Part shown: piece by piece, positions 1 to 11,105 of the stretch
How the letters are laid out: the number at the start of each line of letters is the position of its first letter
Position numbering within the stretch: the first letter of the stretch is position 1
Source: Kordiimonas aquimaris
Lineage (GTDB): Bacteria; Pseudomonadota; Alphaproteobacteria; Sphingomonadales; Kordiimonadaceae
DNA length: 64,000 nt
Assembly (NCBI RefSeq): GCF_025574485.1
Contig: NZ_JAOBPO010000005.1
Coordinates: forward strand, 141,001 to 205,000
Reading direction: 5' to 3'
The notes under the pieces: generated by a model
The model's input: only the letters and a program-made list of their open reading frames with translations
Databases searched by the model: none
Told to the model about the DNA's origin: nothing
Program-made: the position numbers and the translations under genes

Positions 1-99
1 AGTTCTATGAAGCGGCACAGCCGTTGTATTGACAGAAAGCGCGCCTACCATAAACTGGAAAATATTACGCCTATGCCAGCAAATTTTAAGGAACTAACT

Positions 100-543
100 A
101 TGAAGAAGTTTATCTTGTTAGGTATTGTTATTTTCAGTTTTGGTGCATCAGCTACTAATCAGACAATTGAAGACCTTGTTAAGACACATGACGAGATTGT
201 TTTTCAACCTGCTCCGGAGTTTGAAGGGCTTGAAGTAGCGCTTATAGCTGGCAACCCGAATGCCCCGGGGCCTTATGTTTTGCGTGCAAAATTTGCTGCA
301 GGCATTTTGTCAAAGCCGCACTCCCATGATCAGATACGTCATATTACCGTTCTGAAAGGTATATGGCACTTTGGTCTTGGGCCAAGTGGCAGTTGTGATG
401 GCACAAAGCCTATTAATGCTGGTGGCACCGCCTTACATCCGAAAGGTGTTGTTCATTATGACGGCGCTTGCGGCAGCGAAACCATTGTTGAAATTACTGG
501 CATCGGTCCTGTGAAAACAACATTTGTGAAACCGGCACAATAA
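100..543 (+). CDS. exported cupin-domain protein
   Basis: A 147-residue protein with a typical Sec signal peptide (Lys-Lys at residues 2-3, hydrophobic stretch 4-16, likely cleavage near ASA at 16-18), so probably periplasmic. The mature part looks like a small single-domain cupin: the His-rich segment around residues 74-81 (H74, H76, H81) and a later His at 119 resemble the metal ligands of the two cupin motifs. An in-frame ATG at 7 exists, but the start at 100 has an AAGGA ribosome binding site 8 bases upstream and begins exactly at the signal peptide, so I chose it. Substrate is not apparent. Metal binding is inferred from the His pattern only. Confidence 0.75.
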   Translation: MKKFILLGIVIFSFGASATNQTIEDLVKTHDEIVFQPAPEFEGLEVALIAGNPNAPGPYVLRAKFAAGILSKPHSHDQIRHITVLKGIWHFGLGPSGSCDGTKPINAGGTALHPKGVVHYDGACGSETIVEITGIGPVKTTFVKPAQ

Positions 544-565
544 GGTTTTCCGTACGCGTAAGCTT

Positions 566-868
566 TTACTTTATATGGCTACCAGTACCGTCGCCTTTGG
601 ATTGCCACTGACGCGCTCTGTTTTCTTGCATTTTTTCAGTAACGGCCTGACTGGCATCAAGCTCATGAATATGAAGAAGACGGTATAACAAGATCAAAAC
701 ATCTGCGGCTTCTTTGCTGATTTCTTCAGAGTTACCTGAGATGACAGCTTCTTCTAATTCATCCAGCTCTTTGCGAGCGCGACTGACTAGAGCCTCTGGC
801 TTGTCTACTTTGCCAAAGGTTGCATCCGCCCATTCGGTGATTGAATGCTGGGTTTCAGTTTTGACCAT
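566..868 (-). CDS. MazG-like nucleotide pyrophosphohydrolase
   Basis: About 100 residues. The core has the EExxE-type helix (KELDELEEAV) followed some 20 residues later by KEAADVLILL, the two acidic helices that bind Mg2+ in the MazG/all-alpha NTP pyrophosphohydrolase superfamily. It probably hydrolyses a (d)NTP to the monophosphate. The ATG at 868 has a GAGAGG ribosome binding site; an upstream in-frame TTG at 880 is possible but poorer. It follows the PAS_5 gene on the same strand with an 8-base gap, so the two are likely co-transcribed. Nucleotide specificity cannot be read from sequence. Confidence 0.8.
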   Translation of the reverse strand: MVKTETQHSITEWADATFGKVDKPEALVSRARKELDELEEAVISGNSEEISKEAADVLILLYRLLHIHELDASQAVTEKMQENRARQWQSKGDGTGSHIK

Positions 869-876
869 CTGGCCTC

Positions 877-1440
877 TCAACCTTTCTTATATTGATAGTC
901 CACGATACAATCACTAGGTGCGCCTGCACCTAAATCAACAAAGTGCATATCGCGAATATGGCCTAGTTTCCTGTCAGCTTCATCACGTTCCACATCAGTA
1001 TGGGCGGGGCGTCTGCCATAGCCGTAAACCAATAGGAAACAAACCTTTCCGGTGTCATCACTTAAGGGAAATTGCATTGTTTCAAAAACATAGCTGATGT
1101 TTGACGGTGTAGAAACCATATCTGCAACGTAAGCACCGCAAGGCTGGTTAATTATGATTGTGTGATAGGCATTGAGAGCTTTACGTGTTTTCTCGTCTGC
1201 CACCATGTCATAGTAATTACGGACATTTTTATTAAGGCCTGAAAGGCGCTCTATTTCGGAGCCAGAGAAAAGCACATCAAGTTGACAGGGCCCTTCATAG
1301 CGAAACAATGCAATATTTGCCATAAGCGCCCCCATTAATTTGGGGCTGCAATCTTTCTTTGAAGGTAAAAACGAATGAGATGACCGTGGCAAATTATGCC
1401 AACAATCAAGAAAAGCTTGGAAATTTTGTTGTTCTTCCAT
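877..1440 (-). CDS. PAS_5-type PAS domain protein
   Basis: About 187 residues, with no membrane segment and no output domain. The architecture (conserved region with RYEGPCQLDVLFSGSEIERL, then a C-terminal part ending soon after RDEADRKLGHIRDMHFVDLG) matches the stand-alone PAS_5 proteins common in alphaproteobacteria, whose ligand and partner are generally unknown. It lies 8 bases upstream of the MazG-like gene in the same orientation. ATG at 1440 is preferred; a GTG two codons upstream (1446) is equally in frame. Functional role unassigned. Confidence 0.7.
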   Translation of the reverse strand: MEEQQNFQAFLDCWHNLPRSSHSFLPSKKDCSPKLMGALMANIALFRYEGPCQLDVLFSGSEIERLSGLNKNVRNYYDMVADEKTRKALNAYHTIIINQPCGAYVADMVSTPSNISYVFETMQFPLSDDTGKVCFLLVYGYGRRPAHTDVERDEADRKLGHIRDMHFVDLGAGAPSDCIVDYQYKKG

Positions 1441-1478
1441 ATGCACTTTTCGCTCAATGCGAGGCCGCGTGTCCAGTG

Positions 1479-1967
1479 TTACTTTCCAATTTGATTTAAT
1501 ACGTGTCCTTGTTCATCTTCATCAACAATATTCAACAGTACTTCCCAAAACCCAGAAACGGCTTCAGGACCGGCTTTTTTATAAGCCTCTGCAACACGAC
1601 TTCTCTGTGTGGCAAACAACTCTTTTTCGAATAGCTCACCCTTATCTGTTAGATGCAGCAGTCTTTGTCGTCGATCTTGTTCGCCTGTTTTTTGAACGAT
1701 ATATCCTTCATCGACAAGTTGGCCGAGTACGCGAGACAGGCTTTGCTTTGTGATGCGTAGTAATTTTAATAATCCGGACACTGTTGTGCCAGGGTTGCGT
1801 CCAACAAAGTAAAGAACACGGTGATGCGCACGCCCAAAGTTTGAGGTTGCTAATATTTCGTCAGGATCACGTGTAAAATCTCGATAAGCAAAGTATAGCA
1901 ATTCAATACCACGGCGTAATTCTTCTTCGCGCAGGTACAAATTGGATTGCGGTAATTTATGTTGCAT
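1479..1967 (-). CDS. MarR-family transcriptional regulator
   Basis: A winged-helix protein of 162 residues. The central part (GTTVSGLLKLLRITKQSLSRVL followed by a basic wing with GEQDRRQRLLHLTDKG) is the standard MarR helix-turn-helix and wing. Helices at both ends should form the dimer interface. The ATG at 1967 has an AAGGTG ribosome binding site at the right distance, whereas the GTG at 1985 does not, so the shorter form is called. It is transcribed divergently from ilvE across a 155-base gap, so it may act on that promoter or on its own; neither is shown directly. Confidence 0.88.
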   Translation of the reverse strand: MQHKLPQSNLYLREEELRRGIELLYFAYRDFTRDPDEILATSNFGRAHHRVLYFVGRNPGTTVSGLLKLLRITKQSLSRVLGQLVDEGYIVQKTGEQDRRQRLLHLTDKGELFEKELFATQRSRVAEAYKKAGPEAVSGFWEVLLNIVDEDEQGHVLNQIGK

Positions 1968-2122
1968 TGTCACCTTGTTGCTCACTTTAAATATTGATGC
2001 CTAACATATGGCAGCTTTGTTGACACAATAGGGGTGCGCTGATACGTAGATCAAGGAAAAATAGATGCCGCGAATACACTAACGTACGTAAACGGCAATC
2101 ATTCAATTGTGGAGTATAGACG

Positions 2123-3001
2123 ATGGCTGCAGAGCCCTATGATGATCGCGACGGTTGGATCTGGATGGACGGTGAATACGTACCTTGGCGTGACAGTAAA
2201 GTTCATATCCTAACTCATGCATTGCACTATGGTGGTGCTGCATTTGAAGGTCAGCGCGCGTATAATGGACGTATATTTAAATTGGAAGAGCATACAGACC
2301 GCCTTTTCCGATCTGCTGAAATCTTAGGTTACAAAGTACCGTTCAGTAAAAATGAAATAAACGACGCTTGTAACGAACTACTCGTCAAGCATGAGTTTGT
2401 CGACGCGTATTGCCGCCCCGTTGTTTGGCGTGGCAGTGAAATGATGGGTATTGCGGCACAGCAGAACACAATTCATGCGGCTATCGCTGTTTGGCAGTGG
2501 CCTTCGTATTTTGCGCCAGAAGCCCGCCTCAAAGGCTTGCGCCTTGACATTTCCAAGTGGAGGCGCCCTGCGCCGGATACTGCGCCAACTGACGCTAAGG
2601 CGTCTGGGCTATACATGATTTGTACAATCACAAAGCATGCAGCGGATGACAATGGTTACGATGATGCATTAATGCTGGATTATCGCGGACAAATTGCTGA
2701 AGCTACTGGTGCTAATATCTTCTTTGTTAAAGATGGTGAGCTGCACACACCGACACCTGATTGTTTCCTTGATGGTATTACGCGCCGTACTGTAATTGAC
2801 TTGGCGCGGGCACGCGGACTGAAGGTAACAGAGCGCGCTATAATGCCGGAAGAAATGGAAGGTTTTGAGCAGGCGTTCCTAACAGGAACCGCTGCAGAGG
2901 TTACGCCATTGTCTGAAATTGGTCCGTATCGGTTTGAAGTTGGTGATATTACCAAGACGCTCATGACTGATTACGATACACTCGTTCGCAGCGGTGGTTA
3001 A
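2123..3001 (+). CDS. ilvE: branched-chain amino acid aminotransferase
   Basis: A cytosolic fold-type IV PLP enzyme that transfers the amino group from glutamate to the 2-oxo acids of leucine, isoleucine and valine. At 292 residues it has normal family length. The PLP lysine is K159 in the segment TDAKASGLY, and the EATGANIF motif with E193 sits on the phosphate/PLP side. The start ATG has GGAG nine bases upstream. A rho-independent terminator follows, so it appears to be a single-gene unit. It complements ilvBHC and leuA at 40-45 kb. D-amino acid transaminase and ADC lyase are related, but the overall sequence favours IlvE. Confidence 0.93.
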   Translation: MAAEPYDDRDGWIWMDGEYVPWRDSKVHILTHALHYGGAAFEGQRAYNGRIFKLEEHTDRLFRSAEILGYKVPFSKNEINDACNELLVKHEFVDAYCRPVVWRGSEMMGIAAQQNTIHAAIAVWQWPSYFAPEARLKGLRLDISKWRRPAPDTAPTDAKASGLYMICTITKHAADDNGYDDALMLDYRGQIAEATGANIFFVKDGELHTPTPDCFLDGITRRTVIDLARARGLKVTERAIMPEEMEGFEQAFLTGTAAEVTPLSEIGPYRFEVGDITKTLMTDYDTLVRSGG

Positions 3002-3034
3002 TGAGCCATTCGCTGTAATTGAGAGAAGTTTAAC

Positions 3035-3069
3035 GCCCCAGCAGCATTAGTTGCCGGGGCTATTTTTTT
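3035..3069 (+). terminator. rho-independent terminator of ilvE
   Basis: GCCCC at 3035-3039 pairs with GGGGC at 3056-3060, with an inner GCA/TGC, and is followed by TATTTTTTT. It overlaps the 3' end of the convergent XRE gene. Confidence 0.8.
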
Positions 3070-3463
3070 CACTTTCCTGTACGGCTTGAACCAGATCTGC
3101 CAATGCTTGCCGTAAACTTGAAGGCGGCATTGCGTCTATTTCCGGCAGCAAATAATCCAGTTCATCAATCTTGCCTTTGAATAATATTTCACCAGGTGGC
3201 AAACCTTTGTAAAAAAAGCCGACGTCAACTTTGAGGATATGAGCAAGCATAAACAGTCTGCCTGCGCTTATTCTGTTTTGTCCGCTTTCATATTTTTGAA
3301 GCTGTTGATAGGAAACGCTTAGTATTTCGCTAATATCCTGTTGCGAAATGTCCATGGAACGACGCCTGTCGCGAATACGTTTTCCAACGTGCTTGTCGAT
3401 AAAATCCGCTTTTCTCGCAGTGCTGCCGTCTACTCGGCTTTTCTTTGTTGAGCGATCGCTCAT
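3047..3463 (-). CDS. XRE-family HTH regulator
   Basis: About 138 residues. A Cro/C1-type helix-turn-helix occupies roughly residues 25-80 (VGKRIRDRRRSMDISQQDISEILSV region, then QLQKYESGQNRISAGRLFMLA), preceded by a basic Ser/Lys-rich tail. The C-terminal 45 residues are acidic and may bind an effector or mediate dimerisation. This layout is common in alphaproteobacterial XRE regulators. The start at 3463 has a GGGGAAG ribosome binding site; a 12-codon-longer form (3499) lacks one. Convergent with ilvE and divergent from bamD. A perfect palindrome at 3588-3600 in the shared upstream region is a candidate operator. Confidence 0.85.
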   Translation of the reverse strand: MSDRSTKKSRVDGSTARKADFIDKHVGKRIRDRRRSMDISQQDISEILSVSYQQLQKYESGQNRISAGRLFMLAHILKVDVGFFYKGLPPGEILFKGKIDELDYLLPEIDAMPPSSLRQALADLVQAVQESEKNSPGN

Positions 3464-3559
3464 ATAATTTTCTTCCCCCAAAAAGAAAGCAATAAACAAC
3501 TGGTCGTGATTCCCGTTGGCCTGTCAGTTAAGCTGTGCTAGAAAATCTCTTGGCCAGCG

Positions 3560-3600
3560 TTGAAACCATGTGTGCACGCAACATAATGTATAAATTATAC
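3560..3600 (+). promoter_or_regulatory. putative bamD promoter with palindromic operator
   Basis: TTGAAA at 3560-3565, a 16-base spacer and CATAAT at 3582-3587 resemble -35/-10 boxes. Immediately downstream, around the expected transcription start, lies the perfect dyad GTATAAATTATAC (3588-3600). The nearest regulator gene is the divergent XRE protein, which makes autoregulation or bamD control plausible but unproven. Confidence 0.45.
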
Positions 3601-3670
3601 TAATGGTTGTGTGTATGTGTGACAACAAATAAATTAGTAATCAGCTAGGGCTGACGAGTAACTGGAGTAT

Positions 3671-4486
3671 GTGGCGGCTATGGATTCCACCCGGCTTAAA
3701 GCAATTATTATGAGTGCATTATCTATTGTACTTGTTGCATGTAGTTCCAACGATGAAGATACATACGTCGCACGAGACGTAGAGGTTATTTACAACTTTG
3801 CTTATGATGCGTTAGAGCGAAAGCGTTACCGGTTAGCAGCTGCAGGTTTTGATGAAGTTGAGCGTCAGCACCCATATTCTGTATGGGCACGCCGTGCACA
3901 GTTAATGGCAGCATACTCGGCGTACATGAGTAATCAATATGATGACGCTGTATTGGCAGCGCAGCGTTTTCTGCAATTGCATCCGGGCAACGCGTCTGCG
4001 CCGTATGCATATTACTTAATTGCTCTTAGCCACTATGAGCAGATATCTGATGTAGGTCGTGATCAGGAAAAGACCGAAGAAGCTGAGGTTGCTTTGATTG
4101 AGGTTATTCGTCGTTTTCCTGAGTCTGAGTATGCGCAGGATGCACAGCTAAAACTTAACCTTACGCAAGACCATCTGGCTGGTAAGGATATGGAAGTTGG
4201 GCGCTTTTACATGCAGCGCAAAGAATATCTATCTGCAATCATTCGTTTTCGCCGTGTTGTTGAAAAATACCAAACTACCAGCCATGCGCCGGAAGCTTTA
4301 CACCGATTGGTAGAAAGTTATCTTGCGCTCGGTATTACTGATGAAGCACAAATGGCTGCTGCTGTTTTGGGACATAATTTCCCGGAGAGCAAATGGTATC
4401 GCTTCAGTTATTCACAGCTAGTAGATGGTCGTTTGTCGCCAGAAGCCAAGAGCAATTCATGGCTTTCTGCCATTTGGCCATTTTAA
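3671..4486 (+). CDS. bamD: outer membrane assembly lipoprotein BamD
   Basis: Lipoprotein partner of BamA in the outer membrane beta-barrel assembly machine. The N-terminus is a lipoprotein signal peptide with lipobox LVAC (Cys at residue 24 of this start). It is followed by several tetratricopeptide-like repeats (for example ALERKRYRLAAAGFDEVERQHP and YQTTSHAPEALHRLVESYLALG), the BamD/ComL fold. Length of 271 residues is normal. Start is either GTG at 3671 or ATG at 3680; both keep the lipobox. It sits 23 bases upstream of recN, a frequent alphaproteobacterial order (bamD-recN-ligA). Confidence 0.92.
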   Translation: MAAMDSTRLKAIIMSALSIVLVACSSNDEDTYVARDVEVIYNFAYDALERKRYRLAAAGFDEVERQHPYSVWARRAQLMAAYSAYMSNQYDDAVLAAQRFLQLHPGNASAPYAYYLIALSHYEQISDVGRDQEKTEEAEVALIEVIRRFPESEYAQDAQLKLNLTQDHLAGKDMEVGRFYMQRKEYLSAIIRFRRVVEKYQTTSHAPEALHRLVESYLALGITDEAQMAAAVLGHNFPESKWYRFSYSQLVDGRLSPEAKSNSWLSAIWPF

Positions 4487-4509
4487 ACCAGTTAATTTAG
4501 GGGGAAGGG

Positions 4510-6186
4510 ATGCTGACCAGCCTCAGCATTCGAGACATTGTTCTAATCGACAGATTGGCACTTCGCTTTTCTGATGGCTTAAATGTGTTAACTGGTGAAA
4601 CTGGTGCCGGTAAATCGATACTACTCGATAGTTTAGGGTTGGCTCTGGGAACAAGAGCAGATCGAGCCCTTGTGCGCCGAAATCAAGAAAAAGGTACTGT
4701 GTCTGCGTGCTTTACAGTCGCTAAAAGTCACATCGTTTGCAGTAAATTGGATGATGCAGGACTTGATCACGGTGACGGTGAAATTGTTCTTCGGCGTCAA
4801 ATCACTGCGGATGGGCGCAGCAAGGCGTGGATTAATGATCAACCGGTTGGCCAAGCCTTATTAGCCGAGGTTGGCGCGTGTCTTGTAGAAATTCACGGAC
4901 AACATGATGATCGCGGTCTATTGGATGCTTCTGCCCATCGTAATTTGCTTGATGAATTTGCAGGCCTTGCTTCGCTTAAGGCTGATATGTCGCGTGCTTA
5001 TTCTGCTTATCAAGCCGCATTAAAAGAAGAAGCACGTATTAAAGCCGAGATTGCGGAAGCGCGTGTAGACGAAGAATATATTCGTCATGCAGCTGAAGAA
5101 CTGGCGGCATTAGCACCTGAAGAAGGTGAAGAACAAATTTTAGCTGACCGACGGGCGTTGATGATGCAGGGAGAGAAATCTGCTCAGGAGCTAGCTGATT
5201 TCCAAAAAACATTAACGGCGCACGGTGGTGTTGACGCGACAGTTCGCGGTGTTATTCGCAGAATGGCACGCCTTGATGGAGCCTTGGCTGAGCGCCTAAC
5301 AACTACATTTGAAGCACTTGACCGCGCAGCAGATGAGCTTGCCGTTGCAACAGATGCGCTGGGTCGTGTTATTGCGGATGTTCACTTTGATGGGCAAGAA
5401 CTGGAACAAGTGGAAGAAAGATTGTTCGAGTTTCACCGTATTGCGCGCAAGCACAATTGCCAACCAGCAGAGTTGTTGTCATTAGGGCAGGGGTTGTCTG
5501 CAAAACTTGATACGATAACAGGCAGCGAAGATGTACTGCGGGCCGCAACACAACTGGTTCACGACACAAGAGAAAGTTTCCATGCTCTCGTAAAATCTGT
5601 GTCGAGTGAAAGGCGTAAAATTTCTGAACAGCTTGATTTGCAAGTTAACAATGAATTGCCTGCACTGAAGCTTGAGAAAGCAATCTTCAAAACTGATTTG
5701 GAAGCATTGCCTGTTGAACAATGGAATGAATTAGGTGGTGAACGGGTTGTTTTCCAAGTGAAGACAAACGAAGGCACCCCTTTTGGCCCAATGGTAAAAG
5801 TGGCATCTGGCGGCGAGCTGGCTCGTTTCATTTTGGCGTTAAAAGTTGTACTTGCCAAAAATACATCAGTGCCCGTCATGGTTTTTGACGAGGTTGATCG
5901 TGGTATAGGTGGGGCCACGGCAAGTGCTGTCGGGGACCGACTGAAAAAACTCACGGTTCGTTCACAGGTACTTGTGGTTACTCACAGCCCTCAGGTTGCG
6001 GCGCGTGGGGATATTCAGTTTCAGATTAGTAAAGATGATATTGATGGCGATACGAAAACATCTGTTGGTGAATTGTCTGATGTAGAACGTAAGGAAGAAA
6101 TTGCTCGCATGCTTGCGGGCGCGGAAATTACTGACGCTGCTCGCGCAGCAGCTGATCAACTTTTAAATAGTGGCGATAGTGCTTAA
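4510..6186 (+). CDS. recN: DNA repair protein RecN
   Basis: SMC-like ATPase acting in double-strand-break recombination repair. The Walker A motif GETGAGKS is at residues 29-36, and the Walker B region VMVFDEVDRGIGG lies near the C-terminus. A coiled-coil middle (roughly 150-370) holds runs of Glu, Ala and Arg. Length of 558 residues is typical. A very strong GGGGGAAGGG ribosome binding site precedes the ATG. Its TAA stop is directly followed by the ATG of ligA with no gap, so recN and ligA should be translationally linked. Confidence 0.96.
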   Translation: MLTSLSIRDIVLIDRLALRFSDGLNVLTGETGAGKSILLDSLGLALGTRADRALVRRNQEKGTVSACFTVAKSHIVCSKLDDAGLDHGDGEIVLRRQITADGRSKAWINDQPVGQALLAEVGACLVEIHGQHDDRGLLDASAHRNLLDEFAGLASLKADMSRAYSAYQAALKEEARIKAEIAEARVDEEYIRHAAEELAALAPEEGEEQILADRRALMMQGEKSAQELADFQKTLTAHGGVDATVRGVIRRMARLDGALAERLTTTFEALDRAADELAVATDALGRVIADVHFDGQELEQVEERLFEFHRIARKHNCQPAELLSLGQGLSAKLDTITGSEDVLRAATQLVHDTRESFHALVKSVSSERRKISEQLDLQVNNELPALKLEKAIFKTDLEALPVEQWNELGGERVVFQVKTNEGTPFGPMVKVASGGELARFILALKVVLAKNTSVPVMVFDEVDRGIGGATASAVGDRLKKLTVRSQVLVVTHSPQVAARGDIQFQISKDDIDGDTKTSVGELSDVERKEEIARMLAGAEITDAARAAADQLLNSGDSA

Positions 6187-8562
<2,376 letters not shown>

Positions 8563-8606
8563 AATGCCGACTCTTTATCTGAAAATCAAAACTGAAGGGG
8601 GTTTCT

Positions 8607-9569
8607 GTGGCTCTTAAAATGCTTCAAGTGATTGCACCAACAGCTACGGCAGCCAGCTTGCAGAAAATTGCAGACCGAGACGGTGCTGTTTCATTTCACA
8701 AACAATGTGAAATTGATGATGATCACGCAGTGTTCCACATGCTTACAAGCGCGAATACACGCCAACAGATTATTGATGCACTGCAAGAATTGCTGAAAAC
8801 GTCACCCCGGTGTCGCATTAATATTATCCCTGTGGATACAACTGTTCCGTCGATTGATGTAGACTCGCAATCTGATACGCGTGAAGAACTGAATGCAAAA
8901 ATGGCAAGCGGCGCCAATCTGGATTTTAACTATTTGCTTTTGACATTTCTTTCGACGCTTGTGGCTTTGATCGGGTTGTTGCAAGACAACATTGCAGTTG
9001 TGATTGGCGCGATGGTGATTGCGCCGTTTCTGGGGCCCAATCTTGCTTTTGCATTTGGTACGTCACTTGGTAAACGCCCACTGATGTTCTATGCGTTTAA
9101 AGCGGGTGTGGCAGGTGTAAGTTTAGCAGTTTTGCTTTCATACGGTTTTGGCTGGGTGTGGGGTACCGTGCCAGACAGTAGCGAATTGCTTAGCCGAACA
9201 AATATTGGTTTGGACGGTGTTGCCCTTGCGGTCGCGTCAGGTGTCGCTGGTGTGTTATCATTAACTTCTGGCCTTTCCATGACACTGGTTGGTGTAATGG
9301 TGGCGGTTGCTATATTACCGCCAGCGGCAACTTTTGGGTTTATGCTTGGTGCAGAAGAGTGGAAAATGGCTTATGGCAGCTTTCTACTGCTTTCGGTTAA
9401 TATTGTGTGCGTTAACCTATCAGGCCTGTTGGTTTTCCTAGCCAAGGGTATCAAGCCACGTCGGTGGTTCGAGAGGCGAATGGCGAAGCCTTATGTGCTC
9501 GGCGGTATCGCTGTATGGAGCGTGTTACTGCTTCTATTGTTATTTGCCATCGGTAATCCCATTATCTGA
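8607..9569 (+). CDS. DUF389 family membrane protein
   Basis: 320 residues. The N-terminal ~110 residues are soluble and ACT-like in appearance. The rest is a hydrophobic domain with about six membrane segments and the family signature NIAVVIGAMVIAPFLGPNLAFAFG (around residues 131-155). This is the DUF389 (TIGR00341) family of inner-membrane proteins, function unknown. Start is GTG at 8607 with a strong GAAGGGGG ribosome binding site; no nearby ATG is better placed. It follows ligA by 44 bases on the same strand and could be read through from it. Confidence 0.85.
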   Translation: MALKMLQVIAPTATAASLQKIADRDGAVSFHKQCEIDDDHAVFHMLTSANTRQQIIDALQELLKTSPRCRINIIPVDTTVPSIDVDSQSDTREELNAKMASGANLDFNYLLLTFLSTLVALIGLLQDNIAVVIGAMVIAPFLGPNLAFAFGTSLGKRPLMFYAFKAGVAGVSLAVLLSYGFGWVWGTVPDSSELLSRTNIGLDGVALAVASGVAGVLSLTSGLSMTLVGVMVAVAILPPAATFGFMLGAEEWKMAYGSFLLLSVNIVCVNLSGLLVFLAKGIKPRRWFERRMAKPYVLGGIAVWSVLLLLLLFAIGNPII

Positions 9570-9779
9570 AATTATAGCAACAGATTTTCTTCTATTGTGT
9601 ATTCAACTAAATATAACGAGCCTGTGATAGCTTACGTGATGAGGTATGCATTTTATGCATGGCTCTGTTGTGGTTTTAACCTCTACTCGCCGCAGATGAT
9701 TGTCCATATATATCTCCCTGTCAGCAGATAAAGCCGACGGTAATAAGTATATAATAATTCAGCGATTTTGGAACGAACA

Positions 9780-10028
9780 ATGGCACACACAGTAGAGACA
9801 ATTGAACTAATCGAAAGCTATTCATTCATGGGTTTATTGGCAACAAAAGGTCAAATCCCAGGCGTGGAAGGCACACCGATTGCAGAAGAACAACGCGCAG
9901 TTAACAAATTGTTTGAAGTTGTTGGCACGAAGAAAACAAAGCCAGCTTTCTCGTTTAAAATCGTTCGCCCGCTTAGCTGGGGCAAATTTAGCACATCAAA
10001 CAATGCAAGCGGTGCATTTGCCCATTAA
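9780..10028 (+). CDS. small orphan protein, 82 residues
   Basis: I do not recognise this protein. From ATG 9780 it has 82 residues, no signal peptide and no membrane segment. It is slightly basic towards the C-terminus (GTKKTKPAFSFKIVRPLSWGKF). A TTG at 9768 would add four residues. It is a solitary transcription unit: about 210 bases of non-coding DNA lie upstream and a clear rho-independent terminator sits 28 bases downstream. Those features and normal codon usage argue that it is a real, separately expressed gene rather than a chance frame. Confidence 0.6.
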   Translation: MAHTVETIELIESYSFMGLLATKGQIPGVEGTPIAEEQRAVNKLFEVVGTKKTKPAFSFKIVRPLSWGKFSTSNNASGAFAH

Positions 10029-10055
10029 GCTTAAAAGCTATCAGTAAATATTATT

Positions 10056-10084
10056 AAGCTCGTTACTTCATGTAGCGAGCTTTT
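10056..10084 (+). terminator. rho-independent terminator after the orphan gene
   Basis: AAGCTCGTTAC (10056-10066) pairs with GTAGCGAGCTT (10072-10082) with one G-U wobble and a 5-base loop, followed by TTTTATTAT. Confidence 0.8.
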
Positions 10085-10170
10085 ATTATGTTTGTTTCAA
10101 GCTGTGCAAACGTAGCTTTGTTTAAGCTCGAGTAACAGAAATTGCTTTTACCAAGCGCGTACTGATTGAA

Positions 10171-11088
10171 TTATGCGCGCTTTAGATAAAGCGCTGTCCA
10201 ATCGCCTTGTTCAACTGCATCAATCAAAGACATGCCTTTGCTCTCGTATGCTGCGAGGACATCTTCTTTTTGAGTAATCAGTAATCCGGATAAAATGAGC
10301 TTACCGCTTCTTGCCGTTGCATCAATAATATCCTGCGCCATGGTAATTAGAGGGCCGGCAAGAATATTAGCTACGATTAAATTATAAGGTGCTTTACGCT
10401 GCAAAGCATCATCCTTCAATCCATCAGCAACAATAAGGTAGATTCCGTCTTCATTGGGGCCGCCGGTGTTTTCTAAAGCGTCGTTAACGCCAAGATTTAA
10501 ACGCGTTACATCAATAGCAATAGGGTCAATATCTGTGGCCGTAACAGTTGAACTTGGCCATAATTTGGCTGCGGCGAGTGCTAACACGCCTGTACCAGTG
10601 CCTATATCAAGCATGTTATCTGGTACATCCGACTGACCAATCTTATCAATGAGCTTTAAGCAAGCCGATGTTGTTTCATGTTTGCCTGTACCGAAAGCTT
10701 GCCCTGCATCAATTTGAAGGTTGATGAGTTTTGGGTCTCGCTTATCTGCATCATGACTGCCAAATACCAGGAAACGACCTGCGCGAACAGGAGCAAGCAG
10801 TTTTTGGCTTTCGCTTACCCAATCCCGGTCCTCAATGGGTGTAAGTGTATATGTCCAACCTTCCAATCCCGCGTGGGTTAGTACTGCATCAATAAAGGCG
10901 GTGTCAGCTTCATCAGTAAAATAAACGTCAACCTGCCATAATGGGCTGTCATCTTGTTCAAATGAGGAAGAGGTTGGTGGGAAGATACCCTGCATTTCCG
11001 CGATAACTTCAATGCTGGTTTCAAGCGCTTCTGATTTTTCTCGTGGTAATTGGCCCGAAAGGCACCAGCCTGTATTCTCTTGCGTCAT
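10171..11088 (-). CDS. prmA: ribosomal protein L11 methyltransferase
   Basis: SAM-dependent enzyme that trimethylates lysines of ribosomal protein L11. The PrmA hallmarks are present: AFGTGKHETT at residues 131-140, the SAM-binding loop DIGTGTG at 161-167, and NILAGPL towards the C-terminus. Length of 305 residues is normal. ATG at 11088 has an AGGGA ribosome binding site. It lies 17 bases downstream of the UvrD-family helicase gene on the same strand, so the two are probably one transcript. Confidence 0.94.
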   Translation of the reverse strand: MTQENTGWCLSGQLPREKSEALETSIEVIAEMQGIFPPTSSSFEQDDSPLWQVDVYFTDEADTAFIDAVLTHAGLEGWTYTLTPIEDRDWVSESQKLLAPVRAGRFLVFGSHDADKRDPKLINLQIDAGQAFGTGKHETTSACLKLIDKIGQSDVPDNMLDIGTGTGVLALAAAKLWPSSTVTATDIDPIAIDVTRLNLGVNDALENTGGPNEDGIYLIVADGLKDDALQRKAPYNLIVANILAGPLITMAQDIIDATARSGKLILSGLLITQKEDVLAAYESKGMSLIDAVEQGDWTALYLKRA

Positions 11089-11105
11089 TATCGTGTCCCT
11101 GTTCT

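Noticed and set aside
2020..2048. TTGACA box upstream of ilvE
   Set aside because: The -35 match is perfect, but the expected -10 place reads TACGTA, too poor to call a promoter with confidence.
9640..9665. TATGCAT-TT-TATGCAT repeat upstream of the orphan gene
   Set aside because: ATGCAT is self-complementary, so two copies close together give an apparent repeat by chance; no linked promoter or regulator evidence.
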